A stretch of 64,000 nucleotides of DNA. Origin: an uncultured Cellulophaga sp. Lineage in GTDB: Bacteria; Bacteroidota; Bacteroidia; Flavobacteriales; Flavobacteriaceae. The notes below the pieces were generated by a model. It was not told the DNA's origin, did no database searches, and saw only the letters and a program-made list of their open reading frames with translations. Shown here one piece after another: positions 16,766-24,906 of this stretch. The stretch covers positions 124,001 to 188,000 of the forward strand of contig CANMEI010000004.1 in NCBI GenBank assembly GCA_947496695.1, in the 5' to 3' direction. Both the position numbers and the translations under genes were made by a program. Numbering within the stretch: position 1 is the stretch's first letter; every line of letters begins with the position of its first letter.

Positions 16766-17209
16766 TTAAACCTTTTTGACACGAACGGCATTCATACCTT
16801 TCATACCTCTTTCAAGCTCAAACTGTACCATATTGTTTTCTATGATCTCTTCAAGACATCCGTTAATATGTACAAAGAATTTTTCTTGAGTTTCTGTATC
16901 TTTAATAAATCCGTAACCTTTAGAATCGTTGAAAAATTCAACCCTTCCTTTACGTACTGGATCTATTTCTTCGTCACTTTCTTCCTTTTTAGGTATACCA
17001 AGAACAATACTTTCCGCATCAACTTTTACTTTCTTTGTTGGATCTGGTGGAGTGTCAACTAAATGACCGTTTTCATCTACGTAAACAAACATGCTATCCT
17101 GCTCTCCACTTGATTTACGCATTTCTTTTTTCTTCGCTTTCTCTTCACGTTTTTTCAAACGCTTTTTTTCTCGTTCTTTTTTACCAAAGGTTTCTTGTGC
17201 TCTCGCCAT
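16766..17209 (-). CDS. cold-shock domain protein with basic N-terminal extension
   Basis: A 147-residue protein whose last ~62 residues form a cold-shock domain: the RNP1 motif KGYGFI and RNP2-like KFFVHI are both present, starting at RKGRVEFFND. The first ~40 residues are a Lys/Glu/Arg-rich helix, followed by an acidic linker, which makes it about twice the size of CspA. Such proteins bind single-stranded RNA or DNA and act as RNA chaperones. The only consensus promoter box upstream (17379-17386) gives a leader of about 165 bases, reminiscent of cold-shock mRNAs. Confidence 0.88.
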   Translation of the reverse strand: MARAQETFGKKEREKKRLKKREEKAKKKEMRKSSGEQDSMFVYVDENGHLVDTPPDPTKKVKVDAESIVLGIPKKEESDEEIDPVRKGRVEFFNDSKGYGFIKDTETQEKFFVHINGCLEEIIENNMVQFELERGMKGMNAVRVKKV

Positions 17210-17378
17210 TAAAAATATAAGTTTAAATTATTATTAGACTCGCTTGTGATAAGCCGTCGTGAAGTCATTGAATTTCAAAATAACTAAGATTAGTACCAAC
17301 CCTTTGATTGACCTTTAATCTATACAGAAGTTACAATAACGGGTAGATATAAGAGTTCTTTACCCTTTTCTACTGATA

Positions 17379-17386
17379 CAAAGATA
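17379..17386 (-). promoter_or_regulatory. TAnnTTTG -7 element, long leader of the cold-shock gene
   Basis: Minus-strand TATCTTTG is an exact consensus match about 170 bases before the ATG at 17209. The interval has no ORF of its own and would be a long untranslated leader. Confidence 0.5.
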
Positions 17387-17619
17387 GGTAGCTTTTTTTG
17401 ATTTAAAAAAAAGTTTACGTAATGCTTGACAAATTAATGTGTATTTATTAACAAATAACAACTTTTTCTAATAAAAATAAAGCTTTTAGCAACTCAATAT
17501 TTTTAAAAAAAATCTTACAAAATAATATTTAGGACTACAGAATCGTGTTACAAAATTAAGAAAATGTGAAATTATCCTTAATAAAATAACAATACGGCGA
17601 TAATAAGTTGAATTACAAC

Positions 17620-17627
17620 TAAATTTG
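17620..17627 (+). promoter_or_regulatory. TAnnTTTG -7 element for the 46-codon gene
   Basis: Plus-strand TAAATTTG, an exact match, about 70 bases before the ATG at 17696. No good -33 TTG at the usual distance. Confidence 0.45.
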
Positions 17628-17695
17628 CAATGTAAAACACAACATAATTTAAACGGCATCGTTTTAAAAAAATAACCATTAATAATTGTACGGAT

Positions 17696-17836
17696 ATGAC
17701 ATTTTTATCTCCACAAATTGAAGCATTAGCTAAACGAAAAAAAGAAAAATCATTAATTAAAAAAGAAAATTCTTGCGGTATTTTTCAAGACTACGGCAAT
17801 GTTGAAACTATTGAAGAAACAAAAACAGAAATATAA
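17696..17836 (+). CDS. small unknown protein, 46 residues
   Basis: A short ORF, not assigned to any family I know. It begins MTFLSPQIEALAKRKKEK, continues with a Lys-rich helix, has one Cys (NSCGIFQDYGN), and ends in an acidic stretch. There is no signal peptide or membrane segment. It is preceded by an exact -7 box (17620) and followed 17 bases later by an 11-bp hairpin with a T run, so it has the layout of a complete monocistronic gene. It lies alone between the divergent cold-shock gene and the VWA lipoprotein gene. It could instead be a small RNA with a chance ORF. Confidence 0.5.
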   Translation: MTFLSPQIEALAKRKKEKSLIKKENSCGIFQDYGNVETIEETKTEI

Positions 17837-17853
17837 GTAATAAAATTCAATTT

Positions 17854-17891
17854 CTATACTCTGATAAAAATTCAGAGTATAGATTTTTTTA
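17854..17891 (+). terminator. intrinsic terminator of the 46-codon gene
   Basis: An 11-bp stem (CTATACTCTGA and complement), 7-nt loop, then ATTTTTTT on the plus strand. Confidence 0.8.
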
Positions 17892-18157
17892 TGCTTATTT
17901 TAGACTTAACTTATTATTAAGTAATACACTTCTCTATTTTAGAAAACAGCACCACTACACTACTCTTCTTTTAAAAATTATTTCTTATGTTATTAAATTT
18001 TTGATGGCATAATTGTTGATTAAAGATATTGACATTAAAAAATAATAGATTTTATACTGAATTTATTATTAACAATGTTTAACAGAATATTCTTAAAACA
18101 ATTATAATTTTACAGTCCAATTAGCGTTGTTACGCTTGAACATTAATTTTTATACTT

Positions 18158-19267
18158 ATGAAATTGAATTTAAAATTGCCACTATATTTTTTAGCATTAT
18201 TAACTATGTTTTCATGCGGAAATGCAGAAGATGATGTTTTTTTTAAATCTGGGAGTGATACCGACACTGATACTTCTAATGACTTAGGTGAAGGTGAAAC
18301 TGTAGATGAATGCTTAGGTTTAGATGAAAGTGAACTTATATTATCTATACAAGATCAATACACAACATTACCTGGTAAAGTTTCTATATTCTTTAGAGTG
18401 TCAGATTCTGATGGAAACCCTGTTTCTGGATTAACTGCAGACGATTTCACTATTTATGAACAAGGGCAAAATGATGATTGTTTTAATACCATATCTGCTT
18501 CAGAATCTTATGCAAGAATATCATCAAACTCACAAATATTTAAAAACAACACCTATTTAGTTTTAGATTTAAGTAATAGCGTACTTAGTAGTAGCCTTGA
18601 CGAATTAAAAACTGGATCAATCAGTTTTATTAATAATGTAATGCCTACAACTGAGAGTGAATCTACTCAAATGGCAATTTATTGGTTTGATGGGGAAGAT
18701 GAATTACATTTATTAAATGAACTAACCTCTTCTATAGATGACCTTACTGCTGCTATTAATTCTATTACAGATGATATTAGCAGTGACCCTTCTACTGATT
18801 TATATGGAGCGGTAATTAAATCGACTGAAATTGCTGAAAGTTTTATTAGTGATACTGAAGATGATGAAATTATTGGAGCTGCATCAATAGTAATATTTAC
18901 TGATGGTACTGATCAAGCTTCTAGATACACTGAAGAAGATGCTCTTGAAAAAGTTGCTGATGCCGATTTAAACATTTCATTTTTTACAATTGGTTTAGGA
19001 AGTGAAATTGATACTGAGGTATTACAAAGTATCGGGAAAACATCAAGCGTTTTTGCTAGCAATACAGCAGAATTAGAAGATACTTTTAATGACATCTCAT
19101 TAATAGTATCTGAAAAAGCGAGTAGTTATTATCTTTTTGAATATTGTAGCCCTAAACGTGATGGTAGTGGCGACAATAATTTAGCTATTCAAGTAACTTA
19201 CGGATCAAAACAAGGAGCTGTACAGACAGAATTTAACGCTGATGGCTTTACTGGCGGATGCGAATAA
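18158..19267 (+). CDS. VWA-domain lipoprotein
   Basis: A 369-residue lipoprotein (lipobox LTMFSC, Cys20) with an Asp/Thr-rich linker, a short Ig-like region (SGLTADDFTIYEQG), then a von Willebrand A domain. The MIDAS residues are seen in VLDLSNSV and, later, IVIFTDGTD. VWA domains bind ligands through a divalent metal, usually for adhesion or complex assembly at the cell surface. The C-terminal 40 residues contain two cysteines that may pair. The gene is monocistronic: about 265 bases with no ORF precede it and a terminator follows at 19290. The partner is unknown. Confidence 0.82.
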   Translation: MKLNLKLPLYFLALLTMFSCGNAEDDVFFKSGSDTDTDTSNDLGEGETVDECLGLDESELILSIQDQYTTLPGKVSIFFRVSDSDGNPVSGLTADDFTIYEQGQNDDCFNTISASESYARISSNSQIFKNNTYLVLDLSNSVLSSSLDELKTGSISFINNVMPTTESESTQMAIYWFDGEDELHLLNELTSSIDDLTAAINSITDDISSDPSTDLYGAVIKSTEIAESFISDTEDDEIIGAASIVIFTDGTDQASRYTEEDALEKVADADLNISFFTIGLGSEIDTEVLQSIGKTSSVFASNTAELEDTFNDISLIVSEKASSYYLFEYCSPKRDGSGDNNLAIQVTYGSKQGAVQTEFNADGFTGGCE

Positions 19268-19289
19268 ACAACAGATAATCAACAAATTA

Positions 19290-19320
19290 AAAGGCTACCT
19301 TTTTTAGGTAGCCTTTATTT
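19290..19320 (+). terminator. intrinsic terminator
   Basis: A 10-bp stem (AAAGGCTACC and complement) with a 7-nt T-rich loop and a downstream T run, after the VWA lipoprotein gene. Confidence 0.85.
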
Positions 19321-19410
19321 TTTCACATTTAAACGTCTTTTTTAATCTTTTCGTCGTAGATAATAACCAAGAATAACAAATGATTATTTTGATTAACTAA
19401 AAAAATAAAA

Positions 19411-20235
19411 ATGAAGAAATTATCCGTAATTGCAGTTTTATCTATCATGACATTGGCTTCATGTGTATCTAAGAAAAAATATGTGGCTTTAGAGTCTGAC
19501 TTAAACGATACTAAAAGTAACTTAGTAAAAACACAAGTTGAAAAAGAAGAGTTAGAAGCTAAAATGTCTAAAATTGAAGCTAGAGTAACTGAGTACAATG
19601 AAAAAATCAATTCTCTAAAAGAAGTAAATGACTCTCAATATTCAAGCGTTGGCGATGTTGCTGTAATGAGCAATAATACTAAAGCAAAAATGAGAGAAAC
19701 ATTAACTAAAGTTGATCCTGCTCTTTTAGCAGATGCTACAACATTAGAAGATTCTATTAATGTTGCAATTTCACACAACTTAAAAGAATCTATTTCTGAT
19801 GATGATAATGATGTAAACATCAACGTTGACAAAACAGTTGTTATGATTAACATTTCTGATAAATTATTATTCAACAGTGGTAGCTACAGAGTAAGCTCAA
19901 AAGCAAACAACATTTTACAGAAAATTGCCGATGTAATTAACTCTGAACCAAGTATGGAAGTTATGGTTGAAGGTCACACTGATTCTAGAACTATTAATAC
20001 TGAAATGTTTCAAGATAACTGGGATTTAAGTGTAAAAAGAGCAACATCTGTTGTTAGAATATTACAAGACAAATACAATGTAGCTCCTGAAAAATTAATT
20101 GCTTCAGGAAGAAGTAGCTATATGCCTTTAGTTGATAACGATACTAAAGAAAATAGATCTAAAAACAGAAGAACTAAAATTATCATTATTCCTAACCTTG
20201 ATAAATTCTTTGCTTTATTAGATTCTAATAACTAA
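19411..20235 (+). CDS. OmpA-family lipoprotein with coiled coil
   Basis: A 274-residue outer-membrane lipoprotein. The lipobox is MTLASC (Cys18). A heptad-rich coiled coil covers ~20-75, and a C-terminal OmpA/MotB peptidoglycan-binding domain covers ~150-260: LLFNSGSYRVSSKANNIL, VEGHTDSRTI and ENRSKNRRTKIIIIP are the family motifs, with the Asp and Arg that contact diaminopimelate present. It probably anchors the outer membrane to the wall. Single-gene unit with its own terminator. Confidence 0.9.
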   Translation: MKKLSVIAVLSIMTLASCVSKKKYVALESDLNDTKSNLVKTQVEKEELEAKMSKIEARVTEYNEKINSLKEVNDSQYSSVGDVAVMSNNTKAKMRETLTKVDPALLADATTLEDSINVAISHNLKESISDDDNDVNINVDKTVVMINISDKLLFNSGSYRVSSKANNILQKIADVINSEPSMEVMVEGHTDSRTINTEMFQDNWDLSVKRATSVVRILQDKYNVAPEKLIASGRSSYMPLVDNDTKENRSKNRRTKIIIIPNLDKFFALLDSNN

Positions 20236-20266
20236 TATTAAAAAGGTTACTAAATTGATTTTTATT

Positions 20267-20300
20267 AAAGCGAGATGCCTATATAGCATCTCGCTTTTTT
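20267..20300. terminator. bidirectional intrinsic terminator
   Basis: A 12-bp stem (AAAGCGAGATGC and complement), loop CTATATA, T run on the plus strand and A/T-rich on the other side; between the convergent OmpA and carboxypeptidase genes. Confidence 0.85.
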
Positions 20301-20314
20301 ATTGTAACATTTTT

Positions 20315-21781
20315 TTATCTGAATATCATAGCATTTGAAAAATTGCCTTTCTTACTATTTATATCTATTAAAAAACCATTTATAACAGCATATTCTATTT
20401 CTCCATTCTTTTCAAGGTAAAACGTAGGGTTTATTCCAATGTTTAATCGTAGATCCGTTGGAATCTTAAACGTAGAGCTTACTATATTAATTGGAACTGG
20501 TGACGCTAAAGTTTCTTTCGGAATAGTATTTAATACGACATACAAGTAACCTTTTTTTAATAAATTATAAATATCAATAGTTGTTAATTCATTTATTGAT
20601 GAAATTTTATTAGGATATAATTTTCCAGATTTTATGGTGTAGCCTGAGGCATCAAAAGTTTCATAACCATAATATGTAGATAAATCTCCTAGATCCATAA
20701 TACGGCTACTATACCAAAAGTCTGAATGTTTCTTTTTATCAACCTCTAACCTTTGAATACCAATATCCATTTTGTATGTATTTCCTAAAAGTGGATAATT
20801 TGCATTTTCTATTTTAAGATCAAATAACTTTCTATCATTCTCAGGTATTGCTGTATAATCATCAATAGCAATATTTTTATAACTTTTATTTGAAATAGTA
20901 TAAATAGCTGATAGAATAGAAACATAATTCAATTTTCTAATTTCTTGCTTTTCAGGATCGTTTTCGTAACCACCAGATTCAATTAAAATAGCACTTGTGC
21001 CCCATTTTTGAATATTATCACCAAAAGCTCTTGGCTCAAAATCATCATTATACCTACCTACTTGCCCCGGTGCGTATTTTTGAATAATTCGATTCATAAA
21101 AACAATGATTTTCATTGCATTGCCACGAACCTCATTTATATCTTTCTCATAATTATAAGCTGGTGCTAAATATGAAACTGTTGCGGGTTTAGCTGTTCTT
21201 TCTGCATTGTAATACTTACTCTGATCATGAAGATTAAAACCAAAGTCAGCATCAAGACTATCACGAATACGTTTTAATATTCGCCCTTCTGGCGATTGTA
21301 ATTGCAAAGCATCTCTATTAATATCAATTCCTAAAGTATTTCTACGTTGAAAAACTTCAGCTCCATCAGGGTTTAACATGGGTAAAAAATGCAAACGTAA
21401 ATTACTTAGTATCTCTTCTTTTTCAGTTGTAAAATCATCACTGTCTAAAAAATTTAAAATATCAAAAATTGCTTGTGTTGCTGTTGGCTCATCTCCATGC
21501 ATTTGTGACCATAAAAATACATTTGTTTCTCCTGTTCCCAAACTTATTAATGAAATAGAACGACCTTCAATTGATTCTCCAACTTTTTTTACAGTAAAGC
21601 CAGTTTTGATTTTATAGTTATTAATTAATGGCTGAATATCATTGTGTTTTATCCTTCTTTTTGTCACAGACATTTCTTTATACTTACTATAAGTATCGTA
21701 TAATAATGTGGTTATATCTTTTTGTTGTCCATAAAGAGAAAAAGAAAAAAAAAGTGTTACTAAGCTTAGTATAATTTTCAT
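20315..21781 (-). CDS. secreted M14-family zinc carboxypeptidase
   Basis: A 488-residue exported protein with a signal peptide ending near SLYGQQ. The M14 metallocarboxypeptidase domain shows the zinc ligands His95 and Glu98 (MHGDEPTAT) and His185 (NLHDQ), plus the catalytic Glu268 in ILIESGGY. A C-terminal region of about 190 residues, predicted beta-rich, has no recognised domain. It is likely to trim peptides or peptidoglycan stem peptides outside the cytoplasm. The next two minus-strand genes upstream encode an amidase lipoprotein and a 3D-domain protein, so a cell-wall operon is plausible: only 3 bases separate it from the amidase gene. Confidence 0.87.
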   Translation of the reverse strand: MKIILSLVTLFFSFSLYGQQKDITTLLYDTYSKYKEMSVTKRRIKHNDIQPLINNYKIKTGFTVKKVGESIEGRSISLISLGTGETNVFLWSQMHGDEPTATQAIFDILNFLDSDDFTTEKEEILSNLRLHFLPMLNPDGAEVFQRRNTLGIDINRDALQLQSPEGRILKRIRDSLDADFGFNLHDQSKYYNAERTAKPATVSYLAPAYNYEKDINEVRGNAMKIIVFMNRIIQKYAPGQVGRYNDDFEPRAFGDNIQKWGTSAILIESGGYENDPEKQEIRKLNYVSILSAIYTISNKSYKNIAIDDYTAIPENDRKLFDLKIENANYPLLGNTYKMDIGIQRLEVDKKKHSDFWYSSRIMDLGDLSTYYGYETFDASGYTIKSGKLYPNKISSINELTTIDIYNLLKKGYLYVVLNTIPKETLASPVPINIVSSTFKIPTDLRLNIGINPTFYLEKNGEIEYAVINGFLIDINSKKGNFSNAMIFR

Positions 21782-21784
21782 AAA

Positions 21785-22453
21785 CTATTTTATATTATAT
21801 TTTGGAATAGGTTTAAAATTCAATTCTTGAGTTCTTTTTCTAACTTTTTGCATAAAATCAACTCCTGGATCTGTTTTTTCTGTTCTGTAGCCATCATCTT
21901 TCTCTAACCAAAGTTCATGACCAACAAAATTGGTGTATTCATAATGACCTATTAAATAGTCAATATCATATATAGATTTCAAATAAGTAACCAACCAAAC
22001 ATTCGATTTTAATTGTGCTTTAGTCAAGGGTAGATCATCTGTACCACCAACATTTTCAATACCAATGGCACAATGGTTCAAACCTATTACATGCCTAGCC
22101 ATAATAGTTTCGGGTAATAATTGATAAATAGTTCCATCTTGATCAATTAAAAATTGAGAAGAAACATTTAATCCGCTTACCGTATTTATATCTGGTCGCC
22201 AATTTGCTAATGTTGATTTATTAAATGCTTCAAAAGTTTTTTCAAATGTTGGAATAACTGTCCAATGAAGTACAATCATTTTAGGTATAATAGTTGGGTT
22301 TTCTTGTTCTAAACCATATCTATTATATAGATATTCTAAACTGAGTTGCTTTCGTGTTTCATCAAAAACTATAGGTTTATTAATGATCGCTTTTTTTGAA
22401 CTACACGAAGTAAACAAAAAGAGCATACTAGCCAATAGTATAATTTTATTCAT
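21785..22453 (-). CDS. N-acetylmuramoyl-L-alanine amidase lipoprotein
   Basis: A 222-residue lipoprotein (lipobox FLFTSC, Cys17) with an Amidase_2/AmpD-type zinc hydrolase domain. Likely ligands are His63 (VLHWTVIP), His170 (IGHYEY) and Asp195 in the family motif KTDPG. It would cleave the bond between muramic acid and the stem peptide. The gene lies between the 3D-domain and M14 carboxypeptidase genes, with gaps of 35 and 3 bases, pointing to co-transcription and a joint role in wall turnover or peptide recycling. Confidence 0.88.
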   Translation of the reverse strand: MNKIILLASMLFLFTSCSSKKAIINKPIVFDETRKQLSLEYLYNRYGLEQENPTIIPKMIVLHWTVIPTFEKTFEAFNKSTLANWRPDINTVSGLNVSSQFLIDQDGTIYQLLPETIMARHVIGLNHCAIGIENVGGTDDLPLTKAQLKSNVWLVTYLKSIYDIDYLIGHYEYTNFVGHELWLEKDDGYRTEKTDPGVDFMQKVRKRTQELNFKPIPKYNIK

Positions 22454-22488
22454 ACAAAATAATTGAATTTGAACTTAAAATTACAAAA

Positions 22489-22923
22489 TCAATCAAGACT
22501 ATCTTTAACTGCTGAGCTATCTTTTATGGGCAAATAGAATATAGTCAATTTTTTACGCCCCCATTCTAAGGCCTTCTTTTTATCTTTTCCCATGAAAACA
22601 TCAATTTTATTACGATGTTTAAAATGCATTTTATCTTTTACATAAAATGTATCTGGAAAAGTATCAATTCTAACCATCGTATTATACTTAAGTCCTTTAA
22701 GTAATAAATCACGTGAAACAGCGATAGCTTTCATACCTGGTTTTAGTGTATCTCCCCATGCTGCAATATTAGAATCAATATTGGTAGTTTGTGAAGGAAA
22801 AGTGTTATATGCAGTAACAGTTACGTTTAAAGGTTTCCAATCATGCAAATCTAATTTTTGTTTGTCTTGCTCCGCACAACAAATAAAAAAAAGAGAAAGT
22901 ACAAAACATGATTTATACACCAT
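22489..22923 (-). CDS. 3D (Asp-Asp-Asp) domain lipoprotein
   Basis: A 144-residue lipoprotein (LFFICC) with a compact 3D domain of the double-psi barrel type, as in MltA and related lytic enzymes: VTVTAYNT, AIAVSRDLL, and DTFYVKDKMHFKHRNKIDVFMG with conserved Asp residues. It probably binds or cleaves glycan strands at the envelope. It is the first gene of the three-gene wall unit on the minus strand. About 140 bases upstream on the opposite strand lies the first of the two repeated RNA-like elements. Confidence 0.8.
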   Translation of the reverse strand: MVYKSCFVLSLFFICCAEQDKQKLDLHDWKPLNVTVTAYNTFPSQTTNIDSNIAAWGDTLKPGMKAIAVSRDLLLKGLKYNTMVRIDTFPDTFYVKDKMHFKHRNKIDVFMGKDKKKALEWGRKKLTIFYLPIKDSSAVKDSLD

Positions 22924-23064
22924 AAAAATAACTTATTATTATATATTTCTTAATTAAATATACTCTTTTATAAAGTTAACCACAACTTTTAAGAACTTGA
23001 CAACAATAGTTACGTGAGTTCATATATGAGAACTACATTTATAATGTAATTAAGAAATAATAAT

Positions 23065-23092
23065 TTTTTTCATTTTCATATAGTGTTCTCGT
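23065..23092 (+). repeat. 28-bp direct repeat, copy 1
   Basis: This block contains CATTTTCATATAGTGTTCTC and is identical over 28 bases to 23897-23924. It is followed four bases later by a terminator hairpin. Confidence 0.95.
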
Positions 23093-23095
23093 TAG

Positions 23096-23128
23096 AAGAG
23101 CTTTGTTCGCAAGACAAAGCTCTTTTTT
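23096..23128 (+). terminator. intrinsic terminator after repeat copy 1
   Basis: An 11-bp stem (AAGAGCTTTGT and complement) with a 7-nt loop and TTTTTT on the plus strand. On the minus strand the stem is followed by CTAACG, without a T run. Confidence 0.8.
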
Positions 23129-23145
23129 ATTATAAAAAAATAATA

Positions 23146-23760
23146 CTATTTTATATTTACAATCTGAGCATTATACATGAATATATCTTGCATACGTTCC
23201 ATTCGTTCATCAAATTTAGTTGAAAACACTAAATACTGACATTTTTCAAGACTTTCAGGAGTTCTAATTAAATCAGAATATGCACTTGCTTTTACTAAAA
23301 ACTCAGCATCTTCAACAATAAAAAGTTTTAGTTTAGCTAAATTGATTCCGTTTAGAAAGAATATTTTGTTCAACCGCTTTGGCGTTGCAATAACAATATC
23401 AACACCATCATAAATATCTGCTCTTTGGTCTTCTATACTTTGCTCGTCATAGGCACAATAAGTACGAATATCCATTCGTCTGGTAACTTTATCAAACTCA
23501 TCTTTTAAATCAAGAGCGGCTTGTTTGTCTTTTACAAAAATTAAAGCTCTAGGAGCATCTTCAAAAGCTTTACATTCTAATTTTTGTAACGTAGCAATAA
23601 CAATAGCCATAGTTTTACCAGCCCCATCAGGTGCTATACCATATAAACTTGCTCCTCCTTTTATTTTAGAGAGTACATTTTTCTGAAAAACTGTAGGTTC
23701 TGTAATTTTGACATTACTTAAAGCTTCTTTTAGTTCTGGATTTAATTTTTTAAACGACAT
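23146..23760 (-). CDS. stand-alone, degenerate DEAD-helicase N-terminal domain
   Basis: A 204-residue protein matching only the first RecA-like domain of DEAD-box helicases. Start resembles MSFKKLNPELKEAL with a Q-motif-like TEPTVFQ. Walker A is kept (APDGAGKT), but motif II reads EDAE instead of DEAD and motif III STK instead of SAT; the second RecA domain with the arginine finger is absent, and a stop ends the frame cleanly. The reading frame is intact and base use matches the neighbours, so it is a domain protein rather than a fresh pseudogene. ATP or RNA binding without unwinding is the likely property. Confidence 0.75.
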   Translation of the reverse strand: MSFKKLNPELKEALSNVKITEPTVFQKNVLSKIKGGASLYGIAPDGAGKTMAIVIATLQKLECKAFEDAPRALIFVKDKQAALDLKDEFDKVTRRMDIRTYCAYDEQSIEDQRADIYDGVDIVIATPKRLNKIFFLNGINLAKLKLFIVEDAEFLVKASAYSDLIRTPESLEKCQYLVFSTKFDERMERMQDIFMYNAQIVNIK

Positions 23761-23896
23761 ATAAAGTTTTATTCATAATAATTATTAGCAAAACACACTA
23801 TTTGAATGTACACCACATATTTATGCTTATTCACAACAATAGTTATAAAACAACGAACAACAGGTGTACTTTAGTAGTGTAATAAAAACGAATTAA

Positions 23897-23924
23897 TTTT
23901 TTCATTTTCATATAGTGTTCTCGT
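23897..23924 (+). repeat. 28-bp direct repeat, copy 2
   Basis: Identical to 23065-23092; immediately followed by a terminator hairpin. Confidence 0.95.
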
Positions 23925-23958
23925 AAAAAGACTTTTTCTTCATTGAAAAAGTCTTTTT
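23925..23958. terminator. intrinsic terminator after repeat copy 2 / menB
   Basis: A 14-bp stem (AAAAAGACTTTTTC and complement) with a 6-nt loop. T runs lie on both strands, so it may end the plus-strand RNA and menB on the minus strand. Confidence 0.8.
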
Positions 23959-23982
23959 CTATTTATGGCATAAATGCTACTA

Positions 23983-24825
23983 CTAAGGAATCCATTTATT
24001 TTTTCCGAAATCTGGCTTACGCTTTTCTAAAAAGGCATTTCTACCCTCTTTAGCTTCATCAGTCATGTAAGCTAAACGCGTTGCTTCACCGGCAAAAACT
24101 TGTTGACCAACCATCCCATCATCAGTCAAATTCATAGCAAATTTTAGCATTTTTATTGATGTTGGAGATTTTTCTAAAATCTCTTGAGCCCACTGATAGG
24201 CAGTATCTTCTAACTCATCATGTGGAATAACAGCATTTACCATTCCCATTTCATAAGCTTCTTGCGCAGAGTAATTACGCCCTAAGAAGAAAATCTCTCT
24301 TGCTTTTTTCTGACCAACCATTTTAGCTAAGTAAGCAGAACCATAACCACCATCAAAACTGGTTACATCAGCATCTGTTTGTTTAAAAATAGCATGTTCT
24401 TTACTTGCCAAAGTTAAATCACAAACTACATGTAATGAGTGTCCGCCACCAACTGCCCAACCAGGAACTACAGCAATAACGGCTTTTGGCATAAAACGAA
24501 TTAAACGCTGTACTTCTAAAATATTTAAACGGTGCATACCATCTTCACCAACATAACCTTGATGCCCCCTTGCCTTTTGATCGCCACCACTACAGAAAGA
24601 ATAAATTCCGTCTTTAGTTGAAGGGCCTTCAGCAGAAAGTAATACTACTCCAATAGAGGTATCTTCTTGTGCATCATAAAAAGCTTGGTATAATTCACTT
24701 GTAGTTTTAGGTCTAAATGCATTTCTAACATTTGGCCTATTGAAAGCTATACGTGCAACGCCATTAGATTTTTTATAGGTTATATCTTCAAATTCTTTTA
24801 CAGTTTCCCAATTAATATCGCTCAT
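23983..24825 (-). CDS. menB: 1,4-dihydroxy-2-naphthoyl-CoA synthase
   Basis: A 280-residue crotonase-fold enzyme of menaquinone synthesis, which closes the second ring of o-succinylbenzoyl-CoA. The MenB-specific features are YSFCSGGDQKARGHQGY, the GWAVGGGHSL oxyanion-hole segment, DVTSFDGGYGSAYLA, and the C-terminal KRKPDFGKNKWIP tail. Menaquinone is the usual quinone of Flavobacteriaceae. Other men genes are not in the window. A glycosyltransferase gene lies about 80 bases upstream on the same strand. Confidence 0.95.
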   Translation of the reverse strand: MSDINWETVKEFEDITYKKSNGVARIAFNRPNVRNAFRPKTTSELYQAFYDAQEDTSIGVVLLSAEGPSTKDGIYSFCSGGDQKARGHQGYVGEDGMHRLNILEVQRLIRFMPKAVIAVVPGWAVGGGHSLHVVCDLTLASKEHAIFKQTDADVTSFDGGYGSAYLAKMVGQKKAREIFFLGRNYSAQEAYEMGMVNAVIPHDELEDTAYQWAQEILEKSPTSIKMLKFAMNLTDDGMVGQQVFAGEATRLAYMTDEAKEGRNAFLEKRKPDFGKNKWIP

Positions 24826-24906
24826 TGTATGTTTTATCTTTATCGGGTTAAAGATAAGTATTCAAAGGGTAAATACGAAGTTTGAACAATGAAGTTAAAA
24901 AGAATG

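Larger units (their letters stand above)
23000..23128 (+). ncRNA. candidate small RNA, copy 1
   Basis: A plus-strand element of about 130 bases. It starts with ACAACAATAGTTA (23000-23012), has a 6-bp hairpin (TACATT/AATGTA, 23034-23048), then a 28-base block (23065-23092) identical to one at 23897-23924, and ends in an 11-bp hairpin with a TTTTTT run only on the plus strand. All neighbouring genes are on the minus strand, so the terminator direction argues for an independent plus-strand transcript. No ORF fits. No known RNA family was recognised, and no promoter box of the standard type was found. Confidence 0.4.
23833..23960 (+). ncRNA. candidate small RNA, copy 2
   Basis: The same layout as the element at 23000: ACAACAATAGTTA at 23833-23845, a short hairpin (TACT/AGTA) at the same offset of 34 bases, the identical 28-base block at 23897-23924, then a 14-bp hairpin with a TTTTT run. 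The spacing between the two conserved blocks is 51 bases here and 52 in copy 1, although the spacer sequences differ. It lies between menB and the DEAD-like gene, both on the minus strand. This terminator could also serve menB. Confidence 0.4.

Noticed and set aside
23065-23924. Insertion sequence or transposon ends
   Set aside because: The 28-bp blocks are direct, the interval encodes only a DEAD-like protein, and no transposase or target duplication is seen.
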